In this document: piece by piece, positions 50,801 to 62,720 of the stretch
Layout: every line of letters starts with the position of its first letter
How positions within the stretch are numbered: the stretch's first letter is position 1
Assembly: GCA_003260075.1 (NCBI GenBank)
Contig: QLIY01000047.1
Span: 65,320-129,319, forward strand
Length of the DNA stretch: 64,000 bases
Direction of reading: 5' to 3'
DNA from: Phallusia mammillata
Lineage: Eukaryota; Chordata; Ascidiacea; Phlebobranchia; Ascidiidae
The notes under the pieces: generated by a model
Told to the model about the DNA's origin: nothing
The model's input: only the letters and a program-made list of their open reading frames with translations
The model's database searches: none
Made by a program: the position numbers and the translations under genes

Positions 50801-51329
50801 ACTTTGCGGAACCCCCCATAAAATAATTTTAATGTAATACAAGTATCAAAGAAAAAACATACATTTCACTTAACACACCCCAAGCGCAAAAGTTGACTTC
50901 AATTAAACAATTCACTGAACGCATTGCCATGTTACTTGGACCGGTCGTTTGTACATTTATCTCGCAACTTAGCCAAAGTGTATCAAAACTGTGTTTATTA
51001 TGTCACAATTGATCAATGGTGTAACCAAGGTTAACTAGCTCGTACAGGCGAGCATTGCTGTTCACAACAATTGCTACACCAAAATGCTGTGAACCCCTGT
51101 GTAACTCTTAACGTTCACGGAACCCCTGTAAGGGTTGTACGGAACCCTAGGGTTCCACGGAACCCCGGTTAAAGAGCACTGTTGTAGGGTGTATACTGTT
51201 TCACATCTGTTTTGATTGACGATGTAAATCTGATACCATAATTTGCTTTCATTTCTACAGGTGTATTACCTCAAGCGTTTATTTGTCGTTGATACACGGC
51301 ACAGAAACGGATCAACAGTGAAGTTGTGA
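47864..51329 (+). CDS. p24/TMED-family cargo receptor-like protein 1, 287 aa
   Basis: Six exons join in phase: 47864-48038, 48415-48581, 48707-48839, 49323-49474, 50556-50723, 51261-51329 (TGA). Layout: signal peptide (MNGLKFFLLMSLLLYVHG), an unusual charged stretch (about 20-58, rich in E, R, D and K), a GOLD-type lumenal domain with CYQEDC and the Y-x-FC-x-N motif, a membrane-proximal coiled segment (RHEKNLARRDWELLRS), one membrane helix (VSIFMIIVITIVTY) and a short tail beginning GQVYYLKRLF. p24 proteins cycle between ER and Golgi in COPI/COPII vesicles. The tail lacks a KKxx retrieval signal and ends STVKL, so trafficking may differ. It is longer than the usual 200-235 residues because of the charged insert. 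It is paired with the next gene. AATAAA lies at 51725. Confidence 0.87.
49688..49963. repeat. Poly-C-joined direct repeat in TMED-like gene 1 intron 4
   Basis: The copies at 49688-49822 and 49833-49963 are almost identical (shared TGCACAAATTCTTCACTCGG and GATATAATAACGAAGATATA) and are separated by about ten C. The block is intronic and has the same signature as the poly-G joins in the PAH region. Confidence 0.75.
50178..50474. mobile_element. MITE N with CAGTAGCGTATTTAGG ends, in TMED-like gene 1 intron 4
   Basis: The left end CAGTAGCGTATTTAGGGG pairs with the reverse complement of the right end, CAGTGGCGTATCTAGGATCG. The flanks are ACTACTGG (50170-50177) and ACTACTGC (50475-50482), seven of eight identical. 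It is the same family as element M at 9988-10244. An N at 50201 lies next to the G run, and both subterminal G/C runs belong to the element. Confidence 0.8.
50750..51181. mobile_element. hAT element J (432 bp) in TMED-like gene 1 intron 5
   Basis: Left end CAGTGCTCTTCAACCTTTTT; reverse complement of the right end CAGTGCTCTTTAACC. The flanks are TTGTAGAT (50742-50749) and TTGTAGGG (51182-51189), six of eight identical. The subterminal GGAACCCC repeats are typical of this MITE group. Confidence 0.85.
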
Positions 51330-51854
51330 TGAATCAAGAACAACCTTTATAACAAACATAACTTTGCATAACATCCAGACCTTAATCGCTTTGTTATCAA
51401 CATTTGTAATTATGCTGCCAGGCAAATTTTGCTTCTATTCGTTTTTTTTAAATGCGGGATTTTTTTCAAACAACTGCCTTTCTTTACTTTTTTTTCTTTG
51501 ACTTCCTTGATTAAAGAGTTACGACTGTACAAAAATCACCCCGGTTTGAGCCTGTCTCGTTTTATCACTAATCGTTGTTTCCCATTGTATCTGCAAGCAA
51601 ATTTCCCATCAATTTCCATCTGTATAGCGGACGTTAATCAAAGCTTCCATATGTAGACGTTCTACTGAACACGAGGCTGCGTTTTATACTGTTAGTTTTT
51701 ATGTATTAAGTCGTATTGCGTTCTAATAAAGTGTGACAGGTTTTTTGAGAAATGAAGCCTTTTTTGTATTGATTAGGGGATAAAGGTTTTGCTCATACGG
51801 GCTGATTTTGTTTGAAACAAGTAAATATATGATAAGAAATAAAAACATCTAAAG
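51330..51854. other. Short spacer between the tandem TMED-like genes
   Basis: It holds the 3' UTR of gene 1 with AATAAA at 51725-51730, then only about 125 bases to the ATG of gene 2. A possible 3' splice site (TTGTATTGATTAG) ends near 51776. No separate gene was seen. Confidence 0.45.
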
Positions 51855-54462
51855 ATGAATCTCGTTTACGGACTTACTTTCCTACTTTGCTACTACAACA
51901 TCGTTTTTGCACAAAAAGGACATGGTAAGCTGTAAAAATCTATAGTAAACAAGCTTTAAACATATGTTTTTAAAAAGAAGTTATTCATGGACGCTTCCAT
52001 AAGGAATTCAGCGCAGGAAACACGCGTAGTTTGGTATATTAAAAGCTTTTCAAGAGCGACAGAAAACTATGCTTTTTTGCGGTATTGATTTCAAAATTGA
52101 AATTCATTTCAAAGTTGTCACTTACCAAAAGTAAATCAACGTTGACCTACTTGGCTTAGTCATCGGCACTTATTTTACGTGAGCTTGGTAGCCTACTAGC
52201 AATTAATCAGCTTTCAATAAGTTATCAGTCTTTTTTGTGTGTAGTAACTGAGCACGAACATTATGAAAAAATGTACAACACCGCATCGGCAAAAAAGTTT
52301 TTTGAAAAGTTGATGAAAAAGGACATTACTCATGAATTCGTTGTCAGAATAACCATACCTAAAAGTACAGAAGAGTGTTATTACGAAGAGTGTGATGAGG
52401 ATGCCCAGCTTCTCACTTCTTTCCAGGTTTTTATGAACTACTTTCTCTAAGTTAGGCTACTGTAATTTACTATCTGTTATCCTAATATAATTTTCCACAA
52501 TGTCCTTAGTGATGGGAAGTGCAATTCAAATAAACTTCATAAAATGCTGTAGGATGAAACTAAACCGTCAGTTACCTCCAACGGTTTGCTGCAAGCAAGT
52601 TTAAGATTTCCCAATGGCTCTCTTGTAGAAATGCTGAAAGAACCAGGAAAAAAAGCTGACTTTGATCACACTTGTACATTACCAGGTTTGTGAACGTGAA
52701 TGAAGTGTACATAGCCAACACTTCATACAGATACTAATTCTCTCGCAGTAAACGTTTTGCTAGACACTCAGACGTTAATTCAAATCTAAACATGATCAAT
52801 TCTTTTTTCCAACTATGTTTATGATAGAACGTTTCCCAGTCTTAATTTTGCAATGCGTACAATTTGTACCCAAACAATATTTCAGGCAAAGGATTCGAAT
52901 TCACATGATATTTTTGTGTTCATGGTAGGGACGTATGAATTTTGCATTCACAACACTGTTCCCGGCAGCAGCAACGAAAAAACAATTCGTTTGGAGATAA
53001 TTGTCATACATCACCAAGATATAACGGACTTCCACTACAAATATCAAGAAAATGTCGAAAACGACACCATGTACAACATATATGTAAGTTTTTCTATCAT
53101 AACATAGCCTAATAATTAAATTAAGCCTCATAAATTGGTAGCTCGATTTGTGGCTGCAGGTGGATTGGCGGCGAGCAAACTCGATTTAAAACATAAGTTT
53201 TCCAACCAATTGTTACACGAAAGACCCCAGTAATGGACGTCATTATAGTGCCTCAAAAAATACAAAGGGCATAAAAAAACGCATAACTGATGTTACAAAC
53301 TGGTGATCGGAAACGCACTTTGATTGGCGAAATTAAATGAAACTTTGGGGTTCAAACATTTGAACGTAATATTGTAAGCTAAATTGTTTTTGGGAGTAAA
53401 TTTGCCCACATGTTAGCTATATACACAACTGGTCGTGTATCTTTTACGAATAACCTAAAGTTTCACAACCGACAAATTGAACTGTAATGAAGTGCATTAT
53501 TTTTACGAACGGTTATTCTCTGCACAATATTTTTTTGGTTTGTGCAGCTTATGCCATTGAAAAAAGGTATGTCGGAGCGTCATGAACCAGTTTGCTTGTA
53601 TTTCCAACATATAAATTTACTCCAAATATCTATTATGACAACAAGTATTAAGTTAAGTACCTGGATCGGCTATTCGGTATTGTGGCCGAATATTCGATTT
53701 CGGTCCGAATCTTTTGAGGTTTGGGCGGGTTCGGTGCAGCACTAGTGTTTTTCCCTTACCCGCTGTAATATTTTGGATCTAAATGCGACATGAAAACATA
53801 ATATTAACTTCGTCTGTGAAGCTCTATCTCGTAACAATGAATTGGACAACTTGTAAAGCGAACTTGAAAGCTGAAATTAAGTTATTTGTTGTTTTGTTGC
53901 GATGTTTACTGTATAATACGACGCAACTGAAAAAGTATCAGTCAAAGTGGTACATTAGATACAAGAACACAACTGAAAATTGAGAAATGAAAAGTTTTTT
54001 TGTTACATTTTGGTGGCACGTTTAAATACTGCTGTCTCTAAGCACTTAAGTTTAAGCATAAATAAATCCAGGATAACCTCTACCAAAGAGCTCGTGATGT
54101 TGCCCTGATGAAGCTTGCTATCATCAAAGAAAAAGTTTATGGTGACAAGGATTGGAATATTGTGCAGTACAACAACAAAATGATTACAGTCGTTTCTTTT
54201 TTTACGATCTGTCTCGTCCTGTCGGTAACTTTTGGTCAGGCAAGTACCACTAATGTAACTGCTTAGAAATCTTAGCTACATTACAAAAAAGAGTTTTTTT
54301 AAAAGGCGCGTCTTCTGTGAAAATGGCTTGTTGTAGTGCATGTTGGTTGTACATAACTTAACTATCAGTACGATAAAAACCCCAAACTTATTTGTTTTGC
54401 AGATATACTTAGTAAAACGAATGTTCAAGGTGGACGACCGGCCACGCAACGGATGGTTTTAA
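51855..54462 (+). CDS. p24/TMED-family cargo receptor-like protein 2, 255 aa
   Basis: Six exons join in phase: 51855-51924, 52245-52426, 52553-52685, 52929-53083, 54072-54239, 54403-54462 (TAA). It begins with a signal peptide (MNLVYGLTFLLCYYNIVFA) and lacks the charged insert of gene 1. The GOLD domain has CYYEEC and YEFCIHN, followed by the coiled segment, one membrane helix (VVSFFTICLVLSVTF) and a tail beginning GQIYLVKRMF. Exons 3 and 5 have exactly the same lengths as in gene 1 (133 and 168), and all intron phases match, so the two are tandem duplicates about 525 bases apart. Intron 5 uses a GC donor (CAG/GCAAGT at 54240). Neither tail has KKxx. The family call is firm; the subfamily (alpha, beta, gamma or delta) cannot be set by eye. 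Confidence 0.87.
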
Positions 54463-55591
54463 CAAAATTTACAAGTCTGCCTTGATTGTATGCCTTGATT
54501 AATATTCGATGTGTGTGTGTTTATAGGAATATGTCCATGTCGTACCTGCTACCACGTTCATAAAACATTTTTCCACAGCCTAAACAAGATTTATTTGTCA
54601 CCTTAAAAGATAAATAACAAAAACAATTCTTGTACGTACAATCAAATAACCCTTCTCTCTTCCACAAAACGCAGTTTCCAAGTATACACGAAAATAGGTC
54701 TTCAATTGCGACCAAACATGATGTACGTAAGGGATACACAAAGAAAACTTCAATAGACTGCCTAAAATTGTTGACAACTTATTCACAGTCGAATTTGACT
54801 CGACGCCGTAATTAAAGAACGTTAACATCGATTGTTTTATGTTGGTCCTATCGCAGAATAAATAGGAAATAACAAGAATGTGTGGCACTTGTCTTCTACG
54901 CGATGCACGATTCCCTAATACCACATATATAGCACCTTAAGCACACCCAGCTTTTGACAAACAAAAAAACAATATTAAGTATAAATTCACCTAAAAAAAC
55001 ATAACGTGTTGCAAGAAAACATATAAGGCTGCTAAGCATATGCTTTTTTTTCAAATGTCCAATGATATATTCAGTAGTATGTTTCCGGAAACATGTTATT
55101 ACTAGTAACAGCAATGATAGAATGGCCTTCCGAACCAGTGGAAAAGTTTGCCGTTATAAAATAAACAGGCATGGGGGGCTTAAACATATGTACAACAAAG
55201 TGGTTGACAAGAGCAAATAAAATAGCCTAAAAGATGAAATTGGCAAAAATAAAAGCAATTTAAAGAAACAAATCTTCGCTGTGCTGTTTATGACCAAATA
55301 TACAGAATTTTACTTCCAGGCTTCATCACTTACATGACTGGCAATTCAACAATTACAGTAGGATTTAAATTCATACACACAGATATAAATTCCATCAAAC
55401 ATTTGTTGGAAGACAACATGAAAATGTTCAGGTTTGTCATAAAAATCTCAAAAACTGTAACAAGCATAAAATTGTAGGAGTAAGTTCAACAAAGCAGAGC
55501 AGCAAGCATTCAAAAAAGTGTCATGATGTAGTTGGCCAAGAGCTTGTTTTTCATGCTGATAATTCTTCATGAAATTCAATAAAATGCTTAT
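54463..55591. other. Convergent spacer between TMED-like gene 2 and ARFGAP2/3
   Basis: It contains the two 3' untranslated regions. AT-rich single-copy sequence with no supported gene; open frames of 60-108 codons on the minus strand show no family resemblance. Confidence 0.4.
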
Positions 55592-58500
55592 TCATCTGTT
55601 AATCTGCAAGGAAAACAGAAATTCAGACCAAGTATATATACAGGTTGCTTCACATAGCTTTTTAAAAAATTCAGGTGACATATAATTTATGCATTGAGTT
55701 AGCTTTCAAACCAGTCCCGTTTTGTAGCATTTAAAAAATAACATTGTACTGCTAAAGAATAACGTTGCATGGAACAAACAAATGATTTAGTGATGAAATG
55801 GATTTTTTACCGTTTGTTCGCACAGTTTAACATGTTCCTTAAAAATAGGGCAGATAAATAAAAAGAATTAGTTTCATATAACTTTTGCTTTACATACCGG
55901 TATGGCATTGTAGACATCACTGGCCATGTTTGATAGACGGCCTGCCATGTTTTTTACTCCTTCTCGAAGCTGGGTGATGTCAGTAGATAAGATTGGTGAG
56001 GGAAGGTTGGGTGATGAGGTGTGATGTGAGGAAGTTCTAACATTCATAAACCAATTACAAAACTGTGCATGAAGGCATTGATAAATTTAGTATTTTTGAC
56101 ACCAGTAAGTAATATTCCTATTGAAGAGGCATGATAATAATGACACACTTAAACTGGGAACATACTTGCTTTCTCTGCCAAAATATGCATCACTGCTGAT
56201 GGAAGACTGCCCTTCAAACTTGTTCAAACGAGCTCGGGCCTGATAAAATATTATTAAGCACTTAAATAATCAAACATAAGTGTGTTGTAAGCCGTAAGTA
56301 TTAATATGCAGATTTGTACACATTCCTCCACCACCTTACATTCTATAAATTCTGTTTGTGCATGCAATGTATACTCTATAATGTTCTATCTACAATCACT
56401 AGTTTTTTTTTCCATTTCTGGGCACAAAAATACCAAAAATCTTTGAACACATGACACAATCACAGAATGAGGATAAAAACATAAAACATAAAATGAGCTT
56501 TGGCCACTTTTCTTCAATTCCATGCAACATAATACCTGTGGACGATCACTGCTCCATGAAAAATGCTGAGACTTGTTCACAATAAAAAAAGTTAAATATC
56601 AAAGATACAATTTTAAGATTAAGCATAATAATCTCAAGCAAATTTATGTTAGTCCTTTGACAAGAATATGCATTGTTAGTATTTGGAATTAATTTTCACA
56701 ATTTAATATAAAAGCAGATTTAAAGTCCAAAACCATGGAAAGAAAAAAAGGGCACATTTGCTGAACTAAACCTTTTAAGTTAGTAATAATCTTGTTAACT
56801 TTTAGATGTGCAAATATAGTATGAAGACTTTTGAACACTATACATTGATATGTTCATAAGTTTATTGCTGAACATACTGGCCCAAACAGGCAAAAAAGCG
56901 ACATGCTTTATTATTTAACGTTTTGGCAAATTCTTATGCCATCATCAGTGAAGCTACATCAGTAACACCTGTTTATAAATCCTTAATTCACATGAAACAT
57001 GAAGTCTTTTTTGTCAGTATTAACGTTTTTGTTCAATAAACACTAATCTTGATGACACTAGTTTTGTTTATCTTGCAATCATTTTGACCTGCTCCAGTCA
57101 TTACAACTTATTTTATACAGTATAATTTGGCTTGGTTTTTAGGTTGTATTTTTTTTACTTCTTGTAGCACTTTTTGAAAATACTATCTAAAAACACTGAT
57201 CCTGACATGCAACAGCCTCAGGGCTGCATGGTAGCCAATCAAACAACACGTCCTTGATGACCTTTTAGTGTATCAGCAATAGACTGATTTTGGTTTTAAC
57301 TATGACAACAATTTGCAAGCTAAAACAAAAAAATCTGGGAAACCCACAGCTACAGAACAACACTAAACTTGTGTTACTTGTCAGCAACTTGACAAGACTA
57401 TGTGATGGATTGGAAGCAATGTTATTCATTGCATTATAATGTAACTATTGTACTATAATAACAGATATACAATATATAGCTATGTTAATCTTGTGACAAA
57501 TCTTGCAGTACCTTTCTTACTGTATAAAGTAGCAGTATGATAAACATTAACCAACAAAAATGTGCATAAAAAAATTTGTTAACATTGCCACCACCTGTTT
57601 AATTCATATTTCTGAAGACAAAACCAAAAGAGCACAATTTGGAGGTACTGTACTAACAAACTTTAGAATAGGTTTAGTAATTTTTCTTTTCAAATATAAG
57701 ATTGAAAAGAACTTTTCAGCTAAACTAATTATCCCAACCACCCCAGATTGTGGAAAATATACCTCCTCTGTTTCCTGCACATTATCAGATAAAGGCACAA
57801 CCAAACCAGCAACAGTCATTCTTCGTCTGTGCATGGCTTTGTGAGGTTGCTGCCTCACAATATCCAATGCCTAATTAGTAAACATATAAAATGGAAACTC
57901 TTCTTTTCTGATGAAACCAACTGGTCCAATTTGCCAAGGGGCAATTTGCAACAATGTGGTGCATGTAGTGACGATCTACAATTGTCAGAACAGTAAACAA
58001 ATATGCTTACCTCAATGTCTGCCGAGTTTTCAAACATGTCTGATGAGATGGATTTGGCATTTTTCAGTTTATCTCTCATGTCATTTTGCATCCCAGTGTT
58101 CAGAGTGTCAGGTCTGGATGGCCTGCAATTTTTTTTATTATAATGTTGAAAAATGTTAAGCACAATCGCCGTAATGTATGTCAACATTTTTTCTGATCAA
58201 GTTGCTTGCCTGTTGAGTCAAGCACGCATGCATTAAGCATTATCACAGATGAAAAATGAGTGTGCAGTTTAAACAATTTTACAAAACAAGCAAACATTTT
58301 TTACAGCAAATGTCCAAATGAAAAATAAAAATCTGTTGCCCTAGCAATACTGTAAAAGGGTAAAAAGGAATTCCTTTATTTTTTTATATTTTTGGTGAAT
58401 TAGATAAGTTCCCCATTCTACTTCTTGCAACACTGACTTTTCTAACTAATCAATAACATGCAGGAAACTCACTTTGATCTGTATGAGTCCATTCCACTAC

Positions 58501-58696
58501 CATTGTTTTCACTTGACCAAGTATTTTTTGGTTTACTGTAGTCACTCTTGATGTCTTGCAAGTATGATGGTGACTTTTTGACAACAAAGAAATCATCTAC
58601 TTCCCCATCACTATCACTACTATCATCGTAATCCAGATATCGATTCTTTCTCCTTCCCCCAAACTGATTACGCGATTTTCGGCTGTTTGGATTTTC
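55592..58696 (-). CDS. ADP-ribosylation factor GTPase-activating protein 2/3, C-terminal part
   Basis: Seven coding exons in transcription order: 58473-58696, 58011-58122, 57763-57870, 56536-56571, 56166-56239, 55898-56036, 55592-55603 (TGA), all in phase. Recognition rests on the ARFGAP2/3 C-terminal signatures: KLKNAKSISSDMF, then ARARLNKFEGQSSISSDAYF (the family repeat ISSDMF/ISSADLF) and finally DITQLREGVKNMAGRLSN, which matches the amphipathic Golgi-targeting motif near the end of the family. The protein stimulates GTP hydrolysis on ARF1 at COPI membranes. The N-terminal zinc-finger GAP domain is not in the window. The intron upstream of 58696 extends past the right edge and contains two hAT elements. 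The 36-base exon and the 12-base terminal coding piece are unusually small. ARFGAP2 versus ARFGAP3 cannot be decided, since invertebrates usually have one gene. Confidence 0.86.
56918..56965. repeat. Retroelement-tail-like motif in ARFGAP2/3 intron
   Basis: The string TAACGTTTTGGCAAATTC followed by ATGCCATCATCAGTG parallels the motif at 8344. Such boxes are typical of Penelope-like or related retroelement ends. No reverse-transcriptase frame is adjacent. Confidence 0.35.
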
Positions 58697-58848
58697 CTGT
58701 CAATGACAACATAAAAATGTGGTAGAACTAAACCTGGAACTTTTTGGACTATTGCTGCAAAACAAACAACTGTACAGCACACAATTACTCTATATTGCAG
58801 CAGAATACCAAGTCCAATTATAAATGTAACAACCACTACCCTTTACAG

Positions 58849-59314
58849 CAGGGGTGGGCCACAATCCGGCCCGCCAAGCCATTTAGTGTGGACCTCAACA
58901 ACACTCTGATTAATTTTCGGTAAATTGTTGCTATATGTAACAAGAATAAGCTAAACCAGCGCATGGAACTTAATTCACCCAGATCTATGGTCTTCGATTC
59001 GCACTAGGTGCTTGTTGCGTATCTATACCGAATGTGACGTAATATACCTCTATGTCTAGTAAACAATTACTTTGTTGTGAAAGGCAGTGTTGCGACGAAA
59101 CTTACTTGCACCTAACATTTTAAAGTTGATTTTAAAAGCAAAATAAAACAAAACGCAGGGGTGTGGAAATAATATCGACATGAATTATAATGCAAGCCAC
59201 ACAAACAGTAGTGTAAAAAATGTAAATACGGTACATGAAAAAAATTGTGTGGCCCTCGCTTGATGTCCGAAATTGGTTATATGGCCCACCGCCGAAAAAG
59301 GTTGCACACCCCTG
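58849..59314. mobile_element. hAT element K (466 bp) in ARFGAP2/3 upstream intron
   Basis: Left end CAGGGGTGGGCCACAATCC; reverse complement of the right end CAGGGGTGTGCAACCTTT. The exact 8-base duplication CTTTACAG lies at 58841-58848 and 59315-59322. Short ATGGCCCACC-type subterminal motifs and no transposase. Confidence 0.92.
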
Positions 59315-59322
59315 CTTTACAG

Positions 59323-60148
59323 TTTGTAAGGACAATCTAAAACATAACAGCAAAATTTTCGCAAGAGCAATGCAAAGTCATGTATGTAGCAGAGACTCAA
59401 TTATAAACCTATTAATCACTTACATGGCGCCTTGTTGGAAAAGAGCGACAGTGAGGAAACAAAAGTTATCATATTTACACAAATTTAGGGCTGTAAGGGT
59501 AATCGTATTGAGTTTGTCCAATTTTTTGATTGATTTGTTCCACTCTGGATGACCTAACATTTCACCCAAAACCACCAAAACGTAAAATTTTAACTAGAAG
59601 AGTGGCTTTCTGATATACTTCCATTTTATATATTCTATATGATATTTACCAATTTACTATACACATCATTTGATCTACACATATGATTGTTTTTGTAAAC
59701 AAAAACTAATGGGTCCCCACACGCATGTTTGTGCGGATTTACGGTAAACAAATGTTGCGGTGATTTTTACATTCTTAAGGACAAATTTTTAGAAAGCATT
59801 AACCCAACAATAAAAAAAATTGTTCGTATTCTTTTTGCACTATTCATGTAATTACAAAAACATTAAAAAAACGTAACAAAGACTTAAATCTAATCTCTTG
59901 CTTTAACCCAGATATAGTCCTCCAAGGTCACGCAATTTTTTTTAGAAAGCTGTAACAGTTGTGTTACAGACACTTTAAATTAAAAAGCAATTTGCTACAA
60001 GTGTATACATAACAAATTGTTTTTCATTTAACTTTGTTTCGCAAAACGAGTACCATTGACCTGTAGTAACTTCTCAGGGTACACACGCCAAACGACTGTT
60101 TGACCTTTTGACACCGTTTGCAATAGCACGCCGAGTGTTCAACAATAC
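59323..60148. other. ARFGAP2/3 upstream intron, sequence between elements K and L
   Basis: No exon of ARFGAP2/3 was found here. The stretch 59580-59740 resembles 60707-60880 (shared CAAAAACTAGAAGGGTGGCT-like and AAAACTAATGGGTCCCC-like pieces), so it is another diverged dispersed repeat. Confidence 0.5.
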
Positions 60149-60316
60149 CGTTAAGCCAGGGGTGCAAAAATGCGGTCGCACGGTCAACAAACTTGCCTGC
60201 GCGACCGCAATTTGTGGTCACGCTTATAGGTGGTCTATATATTTTTTAAATAATTTTCTCAGAATAATAATAAAGTACCGATGCAGTGGCACAACTAGCA
60301 GAAAAACAAAGATCAG

Positions 60317-61847
60317 GCAACGATTTGCCAATATTGTTTTGGCGCTTGGATTAAGCCGCGACCGAATTACGTTAGTCCCATATTTTATGAGGCATTATCG
60401 CGATGCTACGGTAACTGTGTAAAAGGTGCCTTCATCAATTGACATTACATGACTGTCATCACTCTTTTATAACCTAAAAAGAACATTCACTCTTATAATA
60501 AGCATTATTACACGTTGGGGGCGAATGTGAAGGCACATGCTAATCGTCATACGTATGAGGCAATCACACATGTGAGTCTCAAAAAGAATTTGCAACACAC
60601 ATGCACTCAACAACATGTCACTCACGCCGCACAAACATTTACAGCGGATTTGTAGCTGCAGTACTACATTTGTAGCGACGCAATATTTTGGCAAAATAAA
60701 GTTTTCTACAAAAACTAGAAGGGTGGCTTAGCACATATTTCCCTTGCATATACACTATAACCTATTTTAAAACATTAATACATTTCCTACACTTATTTTA
60801 TATTGGGTCCCATATCATCCACTGTCTTTTATAACCTTGGTTGTTTCTGCAAGCAGAAACTCATGGGTCCCCCACAAGTTGTAAATAATGCATTTCAAGA
60901 GATAACAATGAGAAAGTTTGGTATTGTTAGGTCAAACACAGTGATCGGTACTTTACATAAATAAATATGTTATAAGGAGTACAAACTATTTAAACTCATT
61001 CCATTAATACATTTTTGATGGTTCTTCTATTTTATGGTCTATCTGAGAAAAAAGTGTTAAATAGTAAGAAAATAGGCTAAAACACAACAATCGGCTCCTA
61101 TTAATTGCAAATTTCACATGATGGTAGGGGGCTAGTGGAGTAAATGATAGAGCTACNGCAACGATTTGCCAATATTGTTTTGGCGCTTGGATTAAGCCGC
61201 GACCGAATTACGTTAGTCCCATATTTTATGAGGCATTATCGCGATGCTACGGTAACTGTGTAAAAGGTGCCTTCATCAATTGACATTACATGACTGTCAT
61301 CACTCTTTTATAACCTAAAAAGAACATTCACTCTTATAATAAGCATTATTACACGTTGGGGGCGAATGTGAAGGCACATGCTAATCGTCATACGTATGAG
61401 GCAATCACACATGTGAGTCTCAAAAAGAATTTGCAACACACATGCACTCAACAACATGTCACTCACGCCGCACAAACATTTACAGCGGATTTGTAGCTGC
61501 AGTACTACATTTGTAGCGACGCAATATTTTGGCAAAATAAAGTTTTCTACAAAAACTAGAAGGGTGGCTTAGCACATATTTCCCTTGCATATACACTATA
61601 ACCTATTTTAAAACATTAATACATTTCCTACACTTATTTTATATTGGGTCCCATATCATCCACTGTCTTTTATAACCTTGGTTGTTTCTGCAAGCAGAAA
61701 CTCATGGGTCCCCCACAAGTTGTAAATAATGCATTTCAAGAGATAACAATGAGANAGAAAATAGGCTAAAACACAATAATCGGCTCCTATTAATGGCAAA
61801 TTTCACATGATGGTAGGGGGCTAGTGGAGTAAATGATAGAGCTACAG
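60317..61847. repeat. N-joined duplicated block inside element L
   Basis: Copy one (60317-61156) and copy two (61158-61847) are virtually identical but joined by N at 61157. Copy two lacks about 150 bases present in copy one, at the position of a second N (61755). Identical 75-codon open frames on the minus strand (60467-60694 and 61308-61535) are by-products of this. Confidence 0.8.
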
Positions 61848-62720
61848 GGTAAAACACAACATTCTACACCTATAAATGGCACACTCTACAAGCTATCTGA
61901 ATTTCATTTAATTCTGACGTTGTTTAAAAAAATAACCTTTTTGGGAGGCTAGTGGGGTAAATGTTGGGGGGACAGGGTTGAACATAACAAATAACAACTA
62001 TAAATAGCACACTCTATAAGCTGTCCAAATTTCATCCAATTCGGACAATGTTTAAAAAATTCACCCATTTTAGGGGGCTAGATACCCCTCTAGCAGGGTT
62101 AAACACAACAATTGACACCTATAAATGACAAATTCTACAAGCTGTCCAAATTTCATCTAATTCCGACACCGTTTAAAAAACTGACCCATTTTAGGGGTTA
62201 GTGGGGTAACTGATGGGGTTCAACACCCAAACGTATGAAATATGAAATCACAATGACCCAATCAACAGTTGTGTAAGTTTTTATCCAAATCGGCCAATGT
62301 TTAAAACTCTGGCCACTAGAGGTGCTATAAGCAACATTCGTCAACGCTTCTGACGTCACAAGGCTGTTAACACCCCTCCAACTGGCATGTGCAAAAACGC
62401 ACACCTAGTAATGCACAAACACAAGTAGCTTATGTTCTGTTGCCTTTATTATACCATTCTACCACTGAAATCTTTCGTTTGTGGTGCGCAGCAACATACA
62501 AAAACGTTTTACACTTTGGGGTCTAGCGGGGTAAATACTGGGGTTATCAAGTCAAACAAAGCAAATGGCACATCTGCATAAATATATCTACCATCTGTGA
62601 AAGTTTCATCCAAATTCATCAAAGATTTCATGCCAAAAGTGCATGGACAAACTTCACCGGAGAAAAATAAAATAAAATAGTGAAATCAAGATGCGTCCCC
62701 TTCAGGGAAGGGGACCCATA
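61817..62720 (+). repeat. Tandem array of about 120-base units ending in a hairpin
   Basis: Roughly five diverged units start near 61817, 61942, 62074, 62194 and 62516. Each opens with GGGGGCTAGTGGGGTAAAT-like sequence and carries CTGTCCAAATTTCATC and AATGTTTAAAA-like pieces. The array ends in CGTCCCCTTCAGGGAAGGGG, a near-perfect hairpin. The same family occurs inverted at 4610-5200. Confidence 0.7.

Noticed and set aside
56160..56170. A third GC donor, in ARFGAP2/3 (AAA/GCAAGT)
   Set aside because: A standard GT donor four bases later (AGCAA/GTATGT) keeps the phase and is preferred.
60467..61535. Two identical 75-codon minus-strand open frames that look like a duplicated gene
   Set aside because: They are the same sequence repeated across an N inside a transposon, so they are an assembly duplicate with no coding signature.
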